Assembly (NCBI GenBank): GCA_022511385.1
Contig: JAFLRN010000006.1
Coordinates: 1-64,000 of the forward strand
Reading direction: 5' to 3'
DNA: 64,000 bases
Origin: Acetatifactor sp.
Lineage (GTDB): Bacteria; Bacillota; Clostridia; Lachnospirales; Lachnospiraceae
Within the stretch, counting starts at the first letter, position 1. Each line of letters begins with the position of its first letter. Positions 48,296 to 57,310 of this stretch are shown here, piece by piece. Below the pieces are notes generated by a model that saw only the letters and a list, made by a program, of their open reading frames with translations, searched no databases and was not told the DNA's origin. Both the position numbers and the translations under genes were made by a program.

Positions 48296-49477
48296 ATGAT
48301 ATATCTGGACAATGCAGCAACTACCAAAACAGCGCCCGAGGTCGTGGAAGCCATGCTGCCTTATTTCACGGAGAATTACGGGAATCCCAGCACGATCTAC
48401 AGCCTCGGTTCCACAGCAAAGAAGGCTGTAAACCAAGCCAGGAGGACTATTGCGGAGGCTATTGGTGCTAAGCAGGAGGAAATTTATTTTACCGCAGGCG
48501 GTTCCGAGGCGGACAACTGGGCGCTGAAGGCCACGGCAGAGGCATACAGCCAAAAGGGAAAACATATCATCACCACAAAGATCGAACATCATGCGCTGCT
48601 TCACACCTGTGAGTATCTGGAGAAGCATGGTTTTGAGGTTACTTATTTAGATGTGGATGGGGACGGCCTGGTGGATCTTGAGGTCCTGAAGGCAGCTATC
48701 CGTCCTGACACCATCCTGATCAGCATCATGTATGCCAACAATGAAATCGGCACTATAGAGCCCATTGCTGAAATCGGTGCGATAGCAAAGGAGAAGGGGA
48801 TTCTGTTCCACACGGATGCAGTGCAGGCCTTTGGGCAGATTCCTCTGAACGTGGATGAGCTGAATGTGGATATGCTCAGCGCCAGTGCCCACAAGCTGAA
48901 CGGTCCCAAGGGCATCGGCATGCTCTATATTCGCACTGGTGTGAAAATCCGTTCCTTTGTGCACGGCGGCTCCCAGGAGCGCAGCCGTAGAGCTGGGACG
49001 GAGAATGTACCCGGTATCGTTGGATTTGGTGCAGCGGTGGAACGGGCTGTGCGGACCATGGATGAGAAGATAAAAAAGGAGACGGAACTTCGGGATTATC
49101 TGATCGGCCGTATTGAGAAGGAGATTCCCTACAGCCGGCTGAACGGCCACAGGACCAGGCGGCTGCCCGGCAATGTGAACTTTGCTTTTCAGTTTATCGA
49201 GGGTGAGTCCATGCTGATCATGCTGGATATGAAAGGCATTTGCGGTTCCAGCGGTTCCGCCTGCACATCAGGCTCCCTGGACCCCTCCCATGTGCTGCTG
49301 GCCATTGGCCTGAAGCATGAGATTGCCCACGGTTCCCTAAGGCTGACTCTGTCGGAGGAGAACACCCGGGAGGAGATGGATTTTGTGGTGGAGGAGCTGA
49401 AGAAAATCGTGACTAAGCTGCGGGAGATGTCCCCTTTGTATGAGGATTTCATGGCGAAGCAGGGTAAGGGACAGTAA
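48296..49477 (+). CDS. nifS: Cysteine desulfurase (NifS/IscS family)
   Basis: MIYLDNAATTKTAPEVVEAM; SAHKLNGPKGIG PLP lysine; GSSGSACTSGSLDPSHVL active Cys. Confidence 0.95.
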   Translation: MIYLDNAATTKTAPEVVEAMLPYFTENYGNPSTIYSLGSTAKKAVNQARRTIAEAIGAKQEEIYFTAGGSEADNWALKATAEAYSQKGKHIITTKIEHHALLHTCEYLEKHGFEVTYLDVDGDGLVDLEVLKAAIRPDTILISIMYANNEIGTIEPIAEIGAIAKEKGILFHTDAVQAFGQIPLNVDELNVDMLSASAHKLNGPKGIGMLYIRTGVKIRSFVHGGSQERSRRAGTENVPGIVGFGAAVERAVRTMDEKIKKETELRDYLIGRIEKEIPYSRLNGHRTRRLPGNVNFAFQFIEGESMLIMLDMKGICGSSGSACTSGSLDPSHVLLAIGLKHEIAHGSLRLTLSEENTREEMDFVVEELKKIVTKLREMSPLYEDFMAKQGKGQ

Positions 49478-49612
49478 ATGCTGTAGACAGTGCATGGATC
49501 CTCAATAACCGCAAGCAGAGCATAGCGCATTTTAAGCAGCTGCCATGTACGGTTGAGGAATGCCGGGTAATTATGAATATAGGCTGCCTGCAGGCAGCAG
49601 AAAAGAGGACAT

Positions 49613-50050
49613 ATGTATAGCGAAAAGGTGATGGATCATTTTCAAAATCCCAGAAATGTGGGAGAGATTGAGGACGCCAGCGGTGTGGGCACTGTGGGAA
49701 ACGCCAAGTGCGGCGATATCATGAGGATTTTTTTGGACATAGACGACAACGGCGTTGTCCGTGATGCGAAATTTAAGACCTTTGGCTGCGGTGCTGCCGT
49801 GGCAACCAGCTCTATGGCGACAGAGATGGTGAAGGGAAAGACCATCCAGGAGGCCTTGCAAGTCACAAACAAGGCTGTGATGGAAGCGCTTGACGGACTG
49901 CCTCCCGTGAAGGTACATTGCTCCCTGCTGGCGGAGGAGGCCATCCATGCCGCCCTCTGGGATTATGCGGAGAAGCATAATATCGTCATCGAGGGTCTTG
50001 AGAAGCCAAAGAACGATATCAGCGAGGGCGAGGAAGAAGAGGAATACTGA
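49613..50050 (+). CDS. nifU: Fe-S cluster assembly scaffold NifU/IscU
   Basis: MYSEKVMDHFQNPRNVGEIEDASGVGTVGNAKCGD; KTFGCGAAVATSS; VHCSLLAEEAI. Confidence 0.95.
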   Translation: MYSEKVMDHFQNPRNVGEIEDASGVGTVGNAKCGDIMRIFLDIDDNGVVRDAKFKTFGCGAAVATSSMATEMVKGKTIQEALQVTNKAVMEALDGLPPVKVHCSLLAEEAIHAALWDYAEKHNIVIEGLEKPKNDISEGEEEEEY

Positions 50051-50061
50051 TGAAGGTTGAA

Positions 50062-50088
50062 AAGAAGGCTTGGAAGCCTTCTTTTCTT
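50062..50088 (+). terminator. Intrinsic terminator after nifU
   Basis: AGAAGGCTTGGAAGCCTTCTTTTCTTTT. Confidence 0.8.
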
Positions 50089-50125
50089 TTGCAGGATCTA
50101 CATCAGGTGAAAGAGGGATGACACT

Positions 50126-50175
50126 CTGCAGATGGGAGAGAAATGTTTTTCTGCAGGCGGGAGAGAAATGCTTTT
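50126..50175. repeat. Two tandem 25-bp repeats (third degenerate copy follows)
   Basis: CTGCAGATGGGAGAGAAATGTTTTT / CTGCAGGCGGGAGAGAAATGCTTTT. Confidence 0.8.
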
Positions 50176-50248
50176 CCCGGTTGAGAAAATGCTTCTTCTT
50201 TGCTATAATTATGGTACTTTTAATGGGTGTGAGTACAAGGAGGAAAAT

Positions 50249-51079
50249 ATGAAACTTGGCATTTCATCGCCGCTGGCCCATATATCCCCAGAGGATTGGG
50301 CGGCAAAACAGAAGCAGGAAGGCTGCGGGTGTGTGGTATTTCCGCTCAGCTGTGAGGATAAAGAGGCGGATATTGCAGCCTACGAACAGGCGGCGAGGAT
50401 AAATGGCCTTCAGGTCGCTGAGGTGGGAATCTGGCGGAATGCTCTGGCGGCTGATGAAAAGGAGAGAAACGCCGCCATGGACTACAGCATCGGACAGCTG
50501 AGGCTGGCGGACCGGCTGCACGCCAGGTGCTGTGTCAATGTAGCAGGGGCTGCAGGTCCGGTCTGGGATGGAGCATATAAAGAGAATTTCAGCCAGAATA
50601 TGTGGGACCGGACAGTCCGTATGATCCAGGAGATACTGGATGAGGCAAAGCCGGAGCATACCTATTTTACGTTGGAGTCCATGCCCTGGATGATTCCGGG
50701 GAGTCCGGAGGAATATCTCAGGTTACTGGCAGCTGTAAACAGGGATCGGTTTGCCGTACACCTTGATATTATCAATATGATCACCACGCCGGAGAGGTAT
50801 TTTTTCCCGGAGCGCTTTCTGGAGCAGACCTTTTCTCTGTTGGGGCCGCATATCAGAAGCTGCCATGTGAAGGACATTCTTCTGCTTCCGTCTTATACGT
50901 TCCAGCTGAGAGAGTGCGCCTGCGGCGACGGAACCTTTCCGCTGGAGTATTATGCTGAACTGGCAGACCGGACGGATCCGGAGATGCCGATGATCATTGA
51001 GCATCTTGACACGGATGCAGCATATTTACAAAGTCTTGGCTATGTCAGGCAGCGTTTGGCAAAAGCAAAGACTATTTGA
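50249..51079 (+). CDS. Sugar phosphate isomerase/epimerase (TIM-barrel AP-endonuclease-2-like)
   Basis: TLESMPWMIPGSPEEYLRLL...VHLDIINMI...SCHVKDILL, GDGTFPLEYYAEL. Confidence 0.85.
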   Translation: MKLGISSPLAHISPEDWAAKQKQEGCGCVVFPLSCEDKEADIAAYEQAARINGLQVAEVGIWRNALAADEKERNAAMDYSIGQLRLADRLHARCCVNVAGAAGPVWDGAYKENFSQNMWDRTVRMIQEILDEAKPEHTYFTLESMPWMIPGSPEEYLRLLAAVNRDRFAVHLDIINMITTPERYFFPERFLEQTFSLLGPHIRSCHVKDILLLPSYTFQLRECACGDGTFPLEYYAELADRTDPEMPMIIEHLDTDAAYLQSLGYVRQRLAKAKTI

Positions 51080-51094
51080 AAGGAGAAAAGCAGG

Positions 51095-52015
51095 ATGGGT
51101 GAATACAGATCAATGGACACCAATGAGATAACAAGGGCGTATATGGATTCGATCCTGATTGAGGAGCGACTGATCGGTTCCACACTGCCGACCATTCAGA
51201 TGGATTTTTTGGGCGAAACATTTTCCGGTCCAGTCATGACGCCGGCCTTCTCCCATCTGCCCGCCTATAACGGCCGTGAAAAAAACGGACTGGTGGAGTA
51301 TTCGGAAGCGGCGAAAAGCAGCAATATTGTGAACTGGTGCGGAATGATGGAGAATGATACGTTTTCGGAGATTCTGAAGACGGGAGCAAGAACCGTCCGT
51401 ATTATCAAGCCATATGCCGACAGGGCCAAAGTGATGGATCAGATCGCGTTCGCACAGGACAACGGCGCCTTTGCCGTGGGAGTGGATATCGACCATATCT
51501 TTGGAACAGGAGGCTATGATGTAGTTGCGGGAGAAGCTATGACAGCTCAGTCCCAGGAGGATATCAGAGGATATGTGGAGGCCACAAAACTGCCCTTTGT
51601 GGTGAAGGGGGTCTTGAGCGTCCGGGATGCGGTCAAATGTGCCGAGGCCGGGGTAAAGGCGATCGTGGTGAGCCACCATCACGGAATCCTTCCCTTTGCG
51701 GTTCCACCCTTAATGGTTCTTCCCGAGATCAAAAAGGCTTTGGACGGAACCGGTGTCACCATCGTGGTGGACTGTGGCATTGACAGGGGGGTGGATGTCT
51801 ATAAGGCGCTGGCACTGGGGGCCGATGCCGTATCTGTGGGCCGTGCCATGCTGCCATCTCTGGAGAAGCAGGGGAGCGCCGGAGTGGATGAATACATTCG
51901 GGGAATGCATCAGGAGCTGGTCAAGGTCATGGGTATGACAGGAGCGGGGGATCTTCGTGAAATTGATCCGTCAACGCTTTGGATTGGCGGGAAAACGCTT
52001 ATGCCTGTTGGATAA
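51095..52015 (+). CDS. FMN-dependent alpha-hydroxy-acid oxidizing protein
   Basis: LPFVVKGVLSVRDAVKCAEAGVKAIVVSHHHG; TIVVDCGIDRGVDVYKALALGADAVSVGRA. Confidence 0.9.
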   Translation: MGEYRSMDTNEITRAYMDSILIEERLIGSTLPTIQMDFLGETFSGPVMTPAFSHLPAYNGREKNGLVEYSEAAKSSNIVNWCGMMENDTFSEILKTGARTVRIIKPYADRAKVMDQIAFAQDNGAFAVGVDIDHIFGTGGYDVVAGEAMTAQSQEDIRGYVEATKLPFVVKGVLSVRDAVKCAEAGVKAIVVSHHHGILPFAVPPLMVLPEIKKALDGTGVTIVVDCGIDRGVDVYKALALGADAVSVGRAMLPSLEKQGSAGVDEYIRGMHQELVKVMGMTGAGDLREIDPSTLWIGGKTLMPVG

Positions 52016-52081
52016 AAGCTATAAACGAGAGGATATGCTGTCTGAAAAGCGGCTGTCCTTACAAAAATGTAAGGTTTATCG

Positions 52082-52125
52082 AGGGAAATGTAAGGCTATT
52101 CTATGGCGGTACATTTCCCTTTTTT
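52082..52125 (+). terminator. Intrinsic terminator
   Basis: AGGGAAATGTA ... TACATTTCCCT-TTTTT. Confidence 0.8.
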
Positions 52126-52194
52126 GTATATGTAATATATGGATACCAAGGAAGTAGGAGATTACAAAGATTTTAAGAAAGGCTGAATCATAAA

Positions 52195-52467
52195 ATGCAG
52201 AAACGCTTTTGTCGGATTTTTGAATACATGATCTTGGGTATTGGCATGTTATTTATTGGACTGCTGCTGATTCCTGTCGGAGTCCTGGTGATGCTTGTGA
52301 CCGTGGTATGGAGAGCTACCGACAAGCTGATCCGCTTTCTGGAAAAAAGGGAAAACGGCATAAGGGAAGGGCAGAAAAAGACTGTGTCAGAACCGGAACC
52401 GGAACTTCTGACAGAGCTGACGACGGAATCAAACTCAGAACAGGGAGGCTGGCAGTTGTTTTTTTAA
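52195..52467 (+). CDS. Small hypothetical membrane protein (90 aa)
   Basis: Hydrophobic helix plus charged tail; no family recognised. Confidence 0.5.
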   Translation: MQKRFCRIFEYMILGIGMLFIGLLLIPVGVLVMLVTVVWRATDKLIRFLEKRENGIREGQKKTVSEPEPELLTELTTESNSEQGGWQLFF

Positions 52468-52582
52468 AGGAAATATACTATACTGTACCCAGAAACACAG
52501 CGCAGAGCCATGACAAAACGGTTTCTGCGCTGCGAATGTATGCCTGCCTGTAAAGGCGGGATGGAAGGGTACAGAGCTTGAC

Positions 52583-53692
52583 GTGAAAAAGCGGGTGGTA
52601 GTGGGCATGTCCGGAGGTGTGGATTCCTCTGTGGCGGCCTATCTTTTGAAGGAACAGGGCTATGATGTGATCGGCGTCACCATGCAGATCTGGCAGGATG
52701 AGGCTCTTGATGTGGTGCAGAAAAACGGCGGCTGCTGCGGTCTTTCGGCGGTGGAGGATGCCCGGCGGGTAGCGGAGCAGCTGGACATCCCCCACTATGT
52801 AATGAATTTTAAGCAGGAATTCAAATCCCATGTGATTGATTATTTTATAGAGGAGTATCTGAATGGGCGTACGCCAAACCCCTGTATCGCCTGTAACCGC
52901 TATGTAAAATGGGAGTCGCTTTTGAAGCGGAGTCTGGAGATTGGCGCGGATTATATTGCCACTGGGCATTATGCCAGGATTGCGCAGCTTTCTAACGGCC
53001 GTCGGGCTGTCCAGACATCTGTGACTGCGGCTAAGGACCAGACCTATGCCCTGTACAACCTGACCCAGGAGCAGCTGGCAAGGACTCTGATGCCCGTGGG
53101 AGAATTCACCAAGGATCAGATACGGGAGATAGCCTCCGGACAGGGACTGGCTGTGGCACACAAGCCGGACAGCCAGGAAATCTGCTTTGTGCCGGATGAT
53201 GACTACGCGGGCTTTATCGACCGTGAGGCTGGGGACAGGGTGCCGGGACCAGGTAATTTTGTGGACATGTCCGGCAGAGTCCTGGGACGGCATAAGGGTA
53301 TTACCCATTATACCATCGGTCAGCGGAGAGGCTTGGAGCTGCCCATGGGGGAGAGGGTCTTTGTGGCACAGATCAGACCGGAGACCAATGAGGTTGTGAT
53401 TGGCAGCAATCAGGATGTATTCTGTTCGGAGGTATTCTGCGACAGAGTGAATTTCATGGCAGTGGAGGATCTGACGGAAGTGTTGCAGGTCAGGGCAAAG
53501 ATACGATACAATCACGGTGGGGAGGACTGTACCATCGAGAAATTGCCGGATGGCAGGGTCCGCTGCCGCTTTGTGAAGCCGGTGAGGGCGGTCACCCCCG
53601 GGCAGGCAGTGGTTTTTTACCGGGATGGGCTTGTGCTGGGAGGGGGAACCATTTGTAAAGGTCATGATCCCGTTTCAGTCTTGAATTTTTAA
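52583..53692 (+). CDS. mnmA: tRNA-specific 2-thiouridylase
   Basis: VVVGMSGGVDSSVAAYLLKEQGYDVIGVTMQIW; TPNPCIACNRYVKW; KPDSQEICFVPDDDY. Confidence 0.96.
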   Translation: MKKRVVVGMSGGVDSSVAAYLLKEQGYDVIGVTMQIWQDEALDVVQKNGGCCGLSAVEDARRVAEQLDIPHYVMNFKQEFKSHVIDYFIEEYLNGRTPNPCIACNRYVKWESLLKRSLEIGADYIATGHYARIAQLSNGRRAVQTSVTAAKDQTYALYNLTQEQLARTLMPVGEFTKDQIREIASGQGLAVAHKPDSQEICFVPDDDYAGFIDREAGDRVPGPGNFVDMSGRVLGRHKGITHYTIGQRRGLELPMGERVFVAQIRPETNEVVIGSNQDVFCSEVFCDRVNFMAVEDLTEVLQVRAKIRYNHGGEDCTIEKLPDGRVRCRFVKPVRAVTPGQAVVFYRDGLVLGGGTICKGHDPVSVLNF

Positions 53693-53703
53693 AACGTTTA
53701 AAT

Positions 53704-54309
53704 GTGTACCTGCACAGTTATGGAGAAGCCGTCATAGAGATTAGTGATAGAATGACAATCGGCGTGAAGGAGGGACAAATGGATATTCATTATAACAATG
53801 GGGGAGCGACTCCTGTGATGCCCCGGTTTGGCTGGGTCAGAGGGACTATTGTGGACATGATGCCCACCAGGCAGGGAGGCCGACGTGCTGACGGCTGCGT
53901 CCTCTTTGTGACCCTGGAGACGGAAGAGGGAGAGACGGTAAATATTATCCTGTCACCCACAACCTATGTGGTAGATTTTGAGACATTATCGGTGGGAATG
54001 GACTGCACCTTCTGGTATCTGGCGGATGCGCCCATGATCCTGATCTACCCGCCCCAGTATAATGCAGCGGTGGCTGCAAGGAACAGAAATGACCGCATGA
54101 TTGATGTGAGCCGGTACAGCCGGGAACTGGTAAATCAGGAGCGGACCCTGCAGTTAAAATTGGACGGCTCTGTGGACATTCGGACCACGAACAACCAGTA
54201 TTTTCAGGGAAGTCCTGCAGACCATGATCTGGTGGTAATTTATGAGACCTCCACCAGGAGTATCCCCGCACAGACCACGCCCAAAAATATCGTGGTACTC
54301 TGCAGCTGA
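53704..54309 (+). CDS. Hypothetical protein (about 200 aa; start uncertain)
   Basis: Intact ORF, no recognised domain; more likely start at an internal Met. Confidence 0.6.
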   Translation: MYLHSYGEAVIEISDRMTIGVKEGQMDIHYNNGGATPVMPRFGWVRGTIVDMMPTRQGGRRADGCVLFVTLETEEGETVNIILSPTTYVVDFETLSVGMDCTFWYLADAPMILIYPPQYNAAVAARNRNDRMIDVSRYSRELVNQERTLQLKLDGSVDIRTTNNQYFQGSPADHDLVVIYETSTRSIPAQTTPKNIVVLCS

Positions 54310-54423
54310 TAAATTCAGCAATATATAAATATAGTCTGCGGTTGGAACATTATCAGGGCTGGCATCACTTGCAGAAAAGCAGAAATGAGTGCGGACAGAA
54401 GGATTTAGATCCAAGGAGCTACT

Positions 54424-56034
54424 ATGCTAAAAGTATTTATGGTGGAAGATAAATTTGAGATATTGGACAATCTCAGAAACAGCATTGACTGGGAAGCAAA
54501 TGGATATGAGCTTTGTGGAGAGGCCAGTGATGGAGAACTGGCCTTTCCCTTAATCCAGAAGCTTAGGCCGGATATTTTGATCACGGATACCACAATGCCG
54601 TTTATGGACGGAATATCTCTAAGCAGACTTGTCAAAAAGGAAATGCCATGGATTGAAATTATTATTCTTTCCGACGAAGAAAAATTTGAGTATGCCAGAG
54701 AGGGAATCAGGCTGGGAGTAGCCCAGTATCTTCTTAAACCGATCAGCGGATCAGAGCTGCTGGCAGAATTGGATGCTCTTGGGCAGAAGATCATGAAGCA
54801 TCGGCAGGAGCGTGAAATCATTGAAGGATACCAAATAGGCAGGAGGCATTTTTCACGGAAGCTGCTCACAGGCTCCGTCTCTACGGCTGAACTGTTGGAG
54901 GATGCCCGTCAGCTGGGGGTGGAGCTTTCTGCAATGTGGTATAATATTATTCTGATGACAACTCAGCATCCGTATTCAGTAAGCGGTGAGTATGTTGACT
55001 GCAGTCAGAAAATGAAGGAGCTGCTGCAGCAGTGGTCTGTGGAAAACCAAGGGCATCTTCTTGTTTTTGACAGAGATCTGGAAGGGCATATTCTGATATT
55101 TCAGGGAGATTCCAGAGAAGAACTGGAGTATCTCCAGAATGATTGTATGAACCTTTTAAAGGAGCACTTCACAAGCGGGGGACGGACTTATTATTTCGGA
55201 GGAATCGGCACTCCCGTAAATCGTCTCGGGAAATTGCCGGAATCCTTTGAAAGAGCCAGCCGTGCCTTTTCACGCCGCTATTTCGTCAGTGAAAGCCAGA
55301 TACTGGACAGCGAAAAGCTGGCATTCGGCACGTATGCAAACAGTAAAACGATTGACATCGGCAGTATCAGTCCCAAACAGATTGACAGAGGAAAAATACG
55401 TGAGTTTTTAAAAGTAGGAAACGTGGAAGAGACAAAATACTTTGTGGAAGAATTTCTGCAGGGTATAAGCGACAGTGATGCTCTGAAATCGGATATTTTC
55501 AGGCAGTATATCATTTTAGATACCTATTTTTGCGTTGTGGATTTTCTGGAAAACTTACAGATTGAAAGGGATGGGATCACCCTCCCTGATATAAGTTCAG
55601 ACATGTTGCAAAATGTGAATGGGAGAGTGGAAAAATATCTTGAGGATATGATCGGAAAAGCGCTGGAAATGAGGGAAAAGGCCGCTGGTAACCGTTATGG
55701 CGACATTCTGGATGAGGTAATGTGTTATATTGATGAAAACTATGCAGATGAGGAGCTGTCACTGAATTCAGCAGCCTCCCATGTGAATTTTTCGCCCAAC
55801 CATCTGAGCGCAATATTTAGCCAGCATACGGGACAAACCTTTATTAAATATCTGACGGATATCAGAATGAATAAGGCAAAGGAACTGCTGCGATGTACCG
55901 GAAAAAAGAGCAGCGTGATCAGCGCGGAGGTGGGTTATAAGGATCCCCATTATTTTTCTTTTTTGTTTAAAAAGACACAGGGAATGACTCCTACCCAATT
56001 CCGCCGGGGGAAGAGTGTGGAAGACAATTCCTAA
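54424..56034 (+). CDS. YesN-type response regulator with AraC DNA-binding domain
   Basis: MLKVFMVEDKFEILDNLRNSIDW receiver; C-terminal AraC HTH VNFSPNHLSAIFSQHTGQTFIKYLTDIRMNKAKELL. Confidence 0.93.
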   Translation: MLKVFMVEDKFEILDNLRNSIDWEANGYELCGEASDGELAFPLIQKLRPDILITDTTMPFMDGISLSRLVKKEMPWIEIIILSDEEKFEYAREGIRLGVAQYLLKPISGSELLAELDALGQKIMKHRQEREIIEGYQIGRRHFSRKLLTGSVSTAELLEDARQLGVELSAMWYNIILMTTQHPYSVSGEYVDCSQKMKELLQQWSVENQGHLLVFDRDLEGHILIFQGDSREELEYLQNDCMNLLKEHFTSGGRTYYFGGIGTPVNRLGKLPESFERASRAFSRRYFVSESQILDSEKLAFGTYANSKTIDIGSISPKQIDRGKIREFLKVGNVEETKYFVEEFLQGISDSDALKSDIFRQYIILDTYFCVVDFLENLQIERDGITLPDISSDMLQNVNGRVEKYLEDMIGKALEMREKAAGNRYGDILDEVMCYIDENYADEELSLNSAASHVNFSPNHLSAIFSQHTGQTFIKYLTDIRMNKAKELLRCTGKKSSVISAEVGYKDPHYFSFLFKKTQGMTPTQFRRGKSVEDNS

Positions 56035-56227
56035 AATGTCACGCTACGTCGAGAAATGGATATAAAAATCTACCAAAATAATAAAATAATTAAAATATTG
56101 AATTTGTTAATAAAAAAATTAACATTTTTGTCATTTGTCTGAATGGTTTTTTCATGGAATGCAAGGTAAAATTAGTTTTATCAGGAGAAAATCCTGAAAA
56201 CAAAATATTTGGGAGGATATACCAATC

Positions 56228-57196
56228 ATGAAAAAGAGAGTTTTAGCAGTTGTAATGGCAGCTGCAATGCTGTTCGGACTGGCAGCATGCGGTGGCAACG
56301 GTGACAGCGGCAGCGGGGATCTGATCAAGGTCGGCATTATCAATAACGACCCCAACGAGTCCGGTTACCGTACCGCAAACGACAAGGATCTGCAGGCTAT
56401 GTTCACCAAGGAGAACGGCTATGATGCCAACTTCGCTTACGGTGATACCAACGACAAGCAGATCAATGCTGCTCAGCAGATGATCCAGAGCGGCGTTCAG
56501 TATCTGCTTCTTTCCGCACAGGACGTTTCCGGTTGGGACGGCGTACTGCAGGATGCAAAGAACGCAGGCGTTAAGGTGATTCTGTATGACCGTACCATCG
56601 ACGCTGATGCAAGCCTTTACGAGGCATCCGTTGTTTCCGATATGGCAAAAGAGGGTGAGACCGCTGCCAACTGGCTGAAGAATCAGAACCTTGGCGAGTA
56701 CAATATCATCCACATTCAGGGCCAGATGGGTACTGCAGCACAGGTTGGCCGCAGCGGTGCATTGGTTGATATGGCAAATGCAGAAGGCTGGAACATAGTG
56801 AAGCAGCAGACAGGAAACTGGAACGCTGAACAGGCACAGCAGATCGTTCAGTCCGTGATCGATGCTGGAACTTCCTTCAATGTAATTTATGCAGAGAATG
56901 ACAACATGGCTCAGGGTGCAGTTGCAGCTCTTGATGCAAACGGAATCACCCATGGCGTAAACGGCGATGTTGTGATCATGGGCTTTGATACCAACAAGTG
57001 GGCTCTGCAGGAGCTGCTGAACGGCAACTGGAACTATGACGGACAGTGCAATCCTCTGCAGGCTTCCTACCTTGATGATATCATCAAGAAGCTTGAGAAG
57101 GGCGAGACAATCTCTCCTAAGACCATTATCATGGACGAGAAGGGATTTGATGCATCCACAATCACTGAGGCTGATGTAGAAAAATATGGTATCTAA
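56228..57196 (+). CDS. Sugar ABC transporter substrate-binding lipoprotein
   Basis: Lipobox LAACGG; periplasmic-binding-protein type 1 fold; YtfQ-like. Confidence 0.92.
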   Translation: MKKRVLAVVMAAAMLFGLAACGGNGDSGSGDLIKVGIINNDPNESGYRTANDKDLQAMFTKENGYDANFAYGDTNDKQINAAQQMIQSGVQYLLLSAQDVSGWDGVLQDAKNAGVKVILYDRTIDADASLYEASVVSDMAKEGETAANWLKNQNLGEYNIIHIQGQMGTAAQVGRSGALVDMANAEGWNIVKQQTGNWNAEQAQQIVQSVIDAGTSFNVIYAENDNMAQGAVAALDANGITHGVNGDVVIMGFDTNKWALQELLNGNWNYDGQCNPLQASYLDDIIKKLEKGETISPKTIIMDEKGFDASTITEADVEKYGI

Positions 57197-57231
57197 TCAG
57201 ATGGGCCTGATACTTATGGTTTAGTGCTATC

Positions 57232-57281
57232 AAAGTGCGGCGCAGCGTAAATGAGAATCGTACGCTTGCACCGCACTTTTT
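57232..57281 (+). terminator. Intercistronic hairpin between binding protein and ATPase genes
   Basis: AAAGTGCGGCGCAGCGTA ... TACGCTTGCACCGCACTTT-TT. Confidence 0.75.
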
Positions 57282-57310
57282 GTAAAATAAGGAATGAGGT
57301 GAATGCACTG

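Noticed and set aside
52478-53665. 395-aa minus-strand ORF antisense to mnmA
   Set aside because: Antisense of a clear mnmA; no recognisable domain, no RBS.
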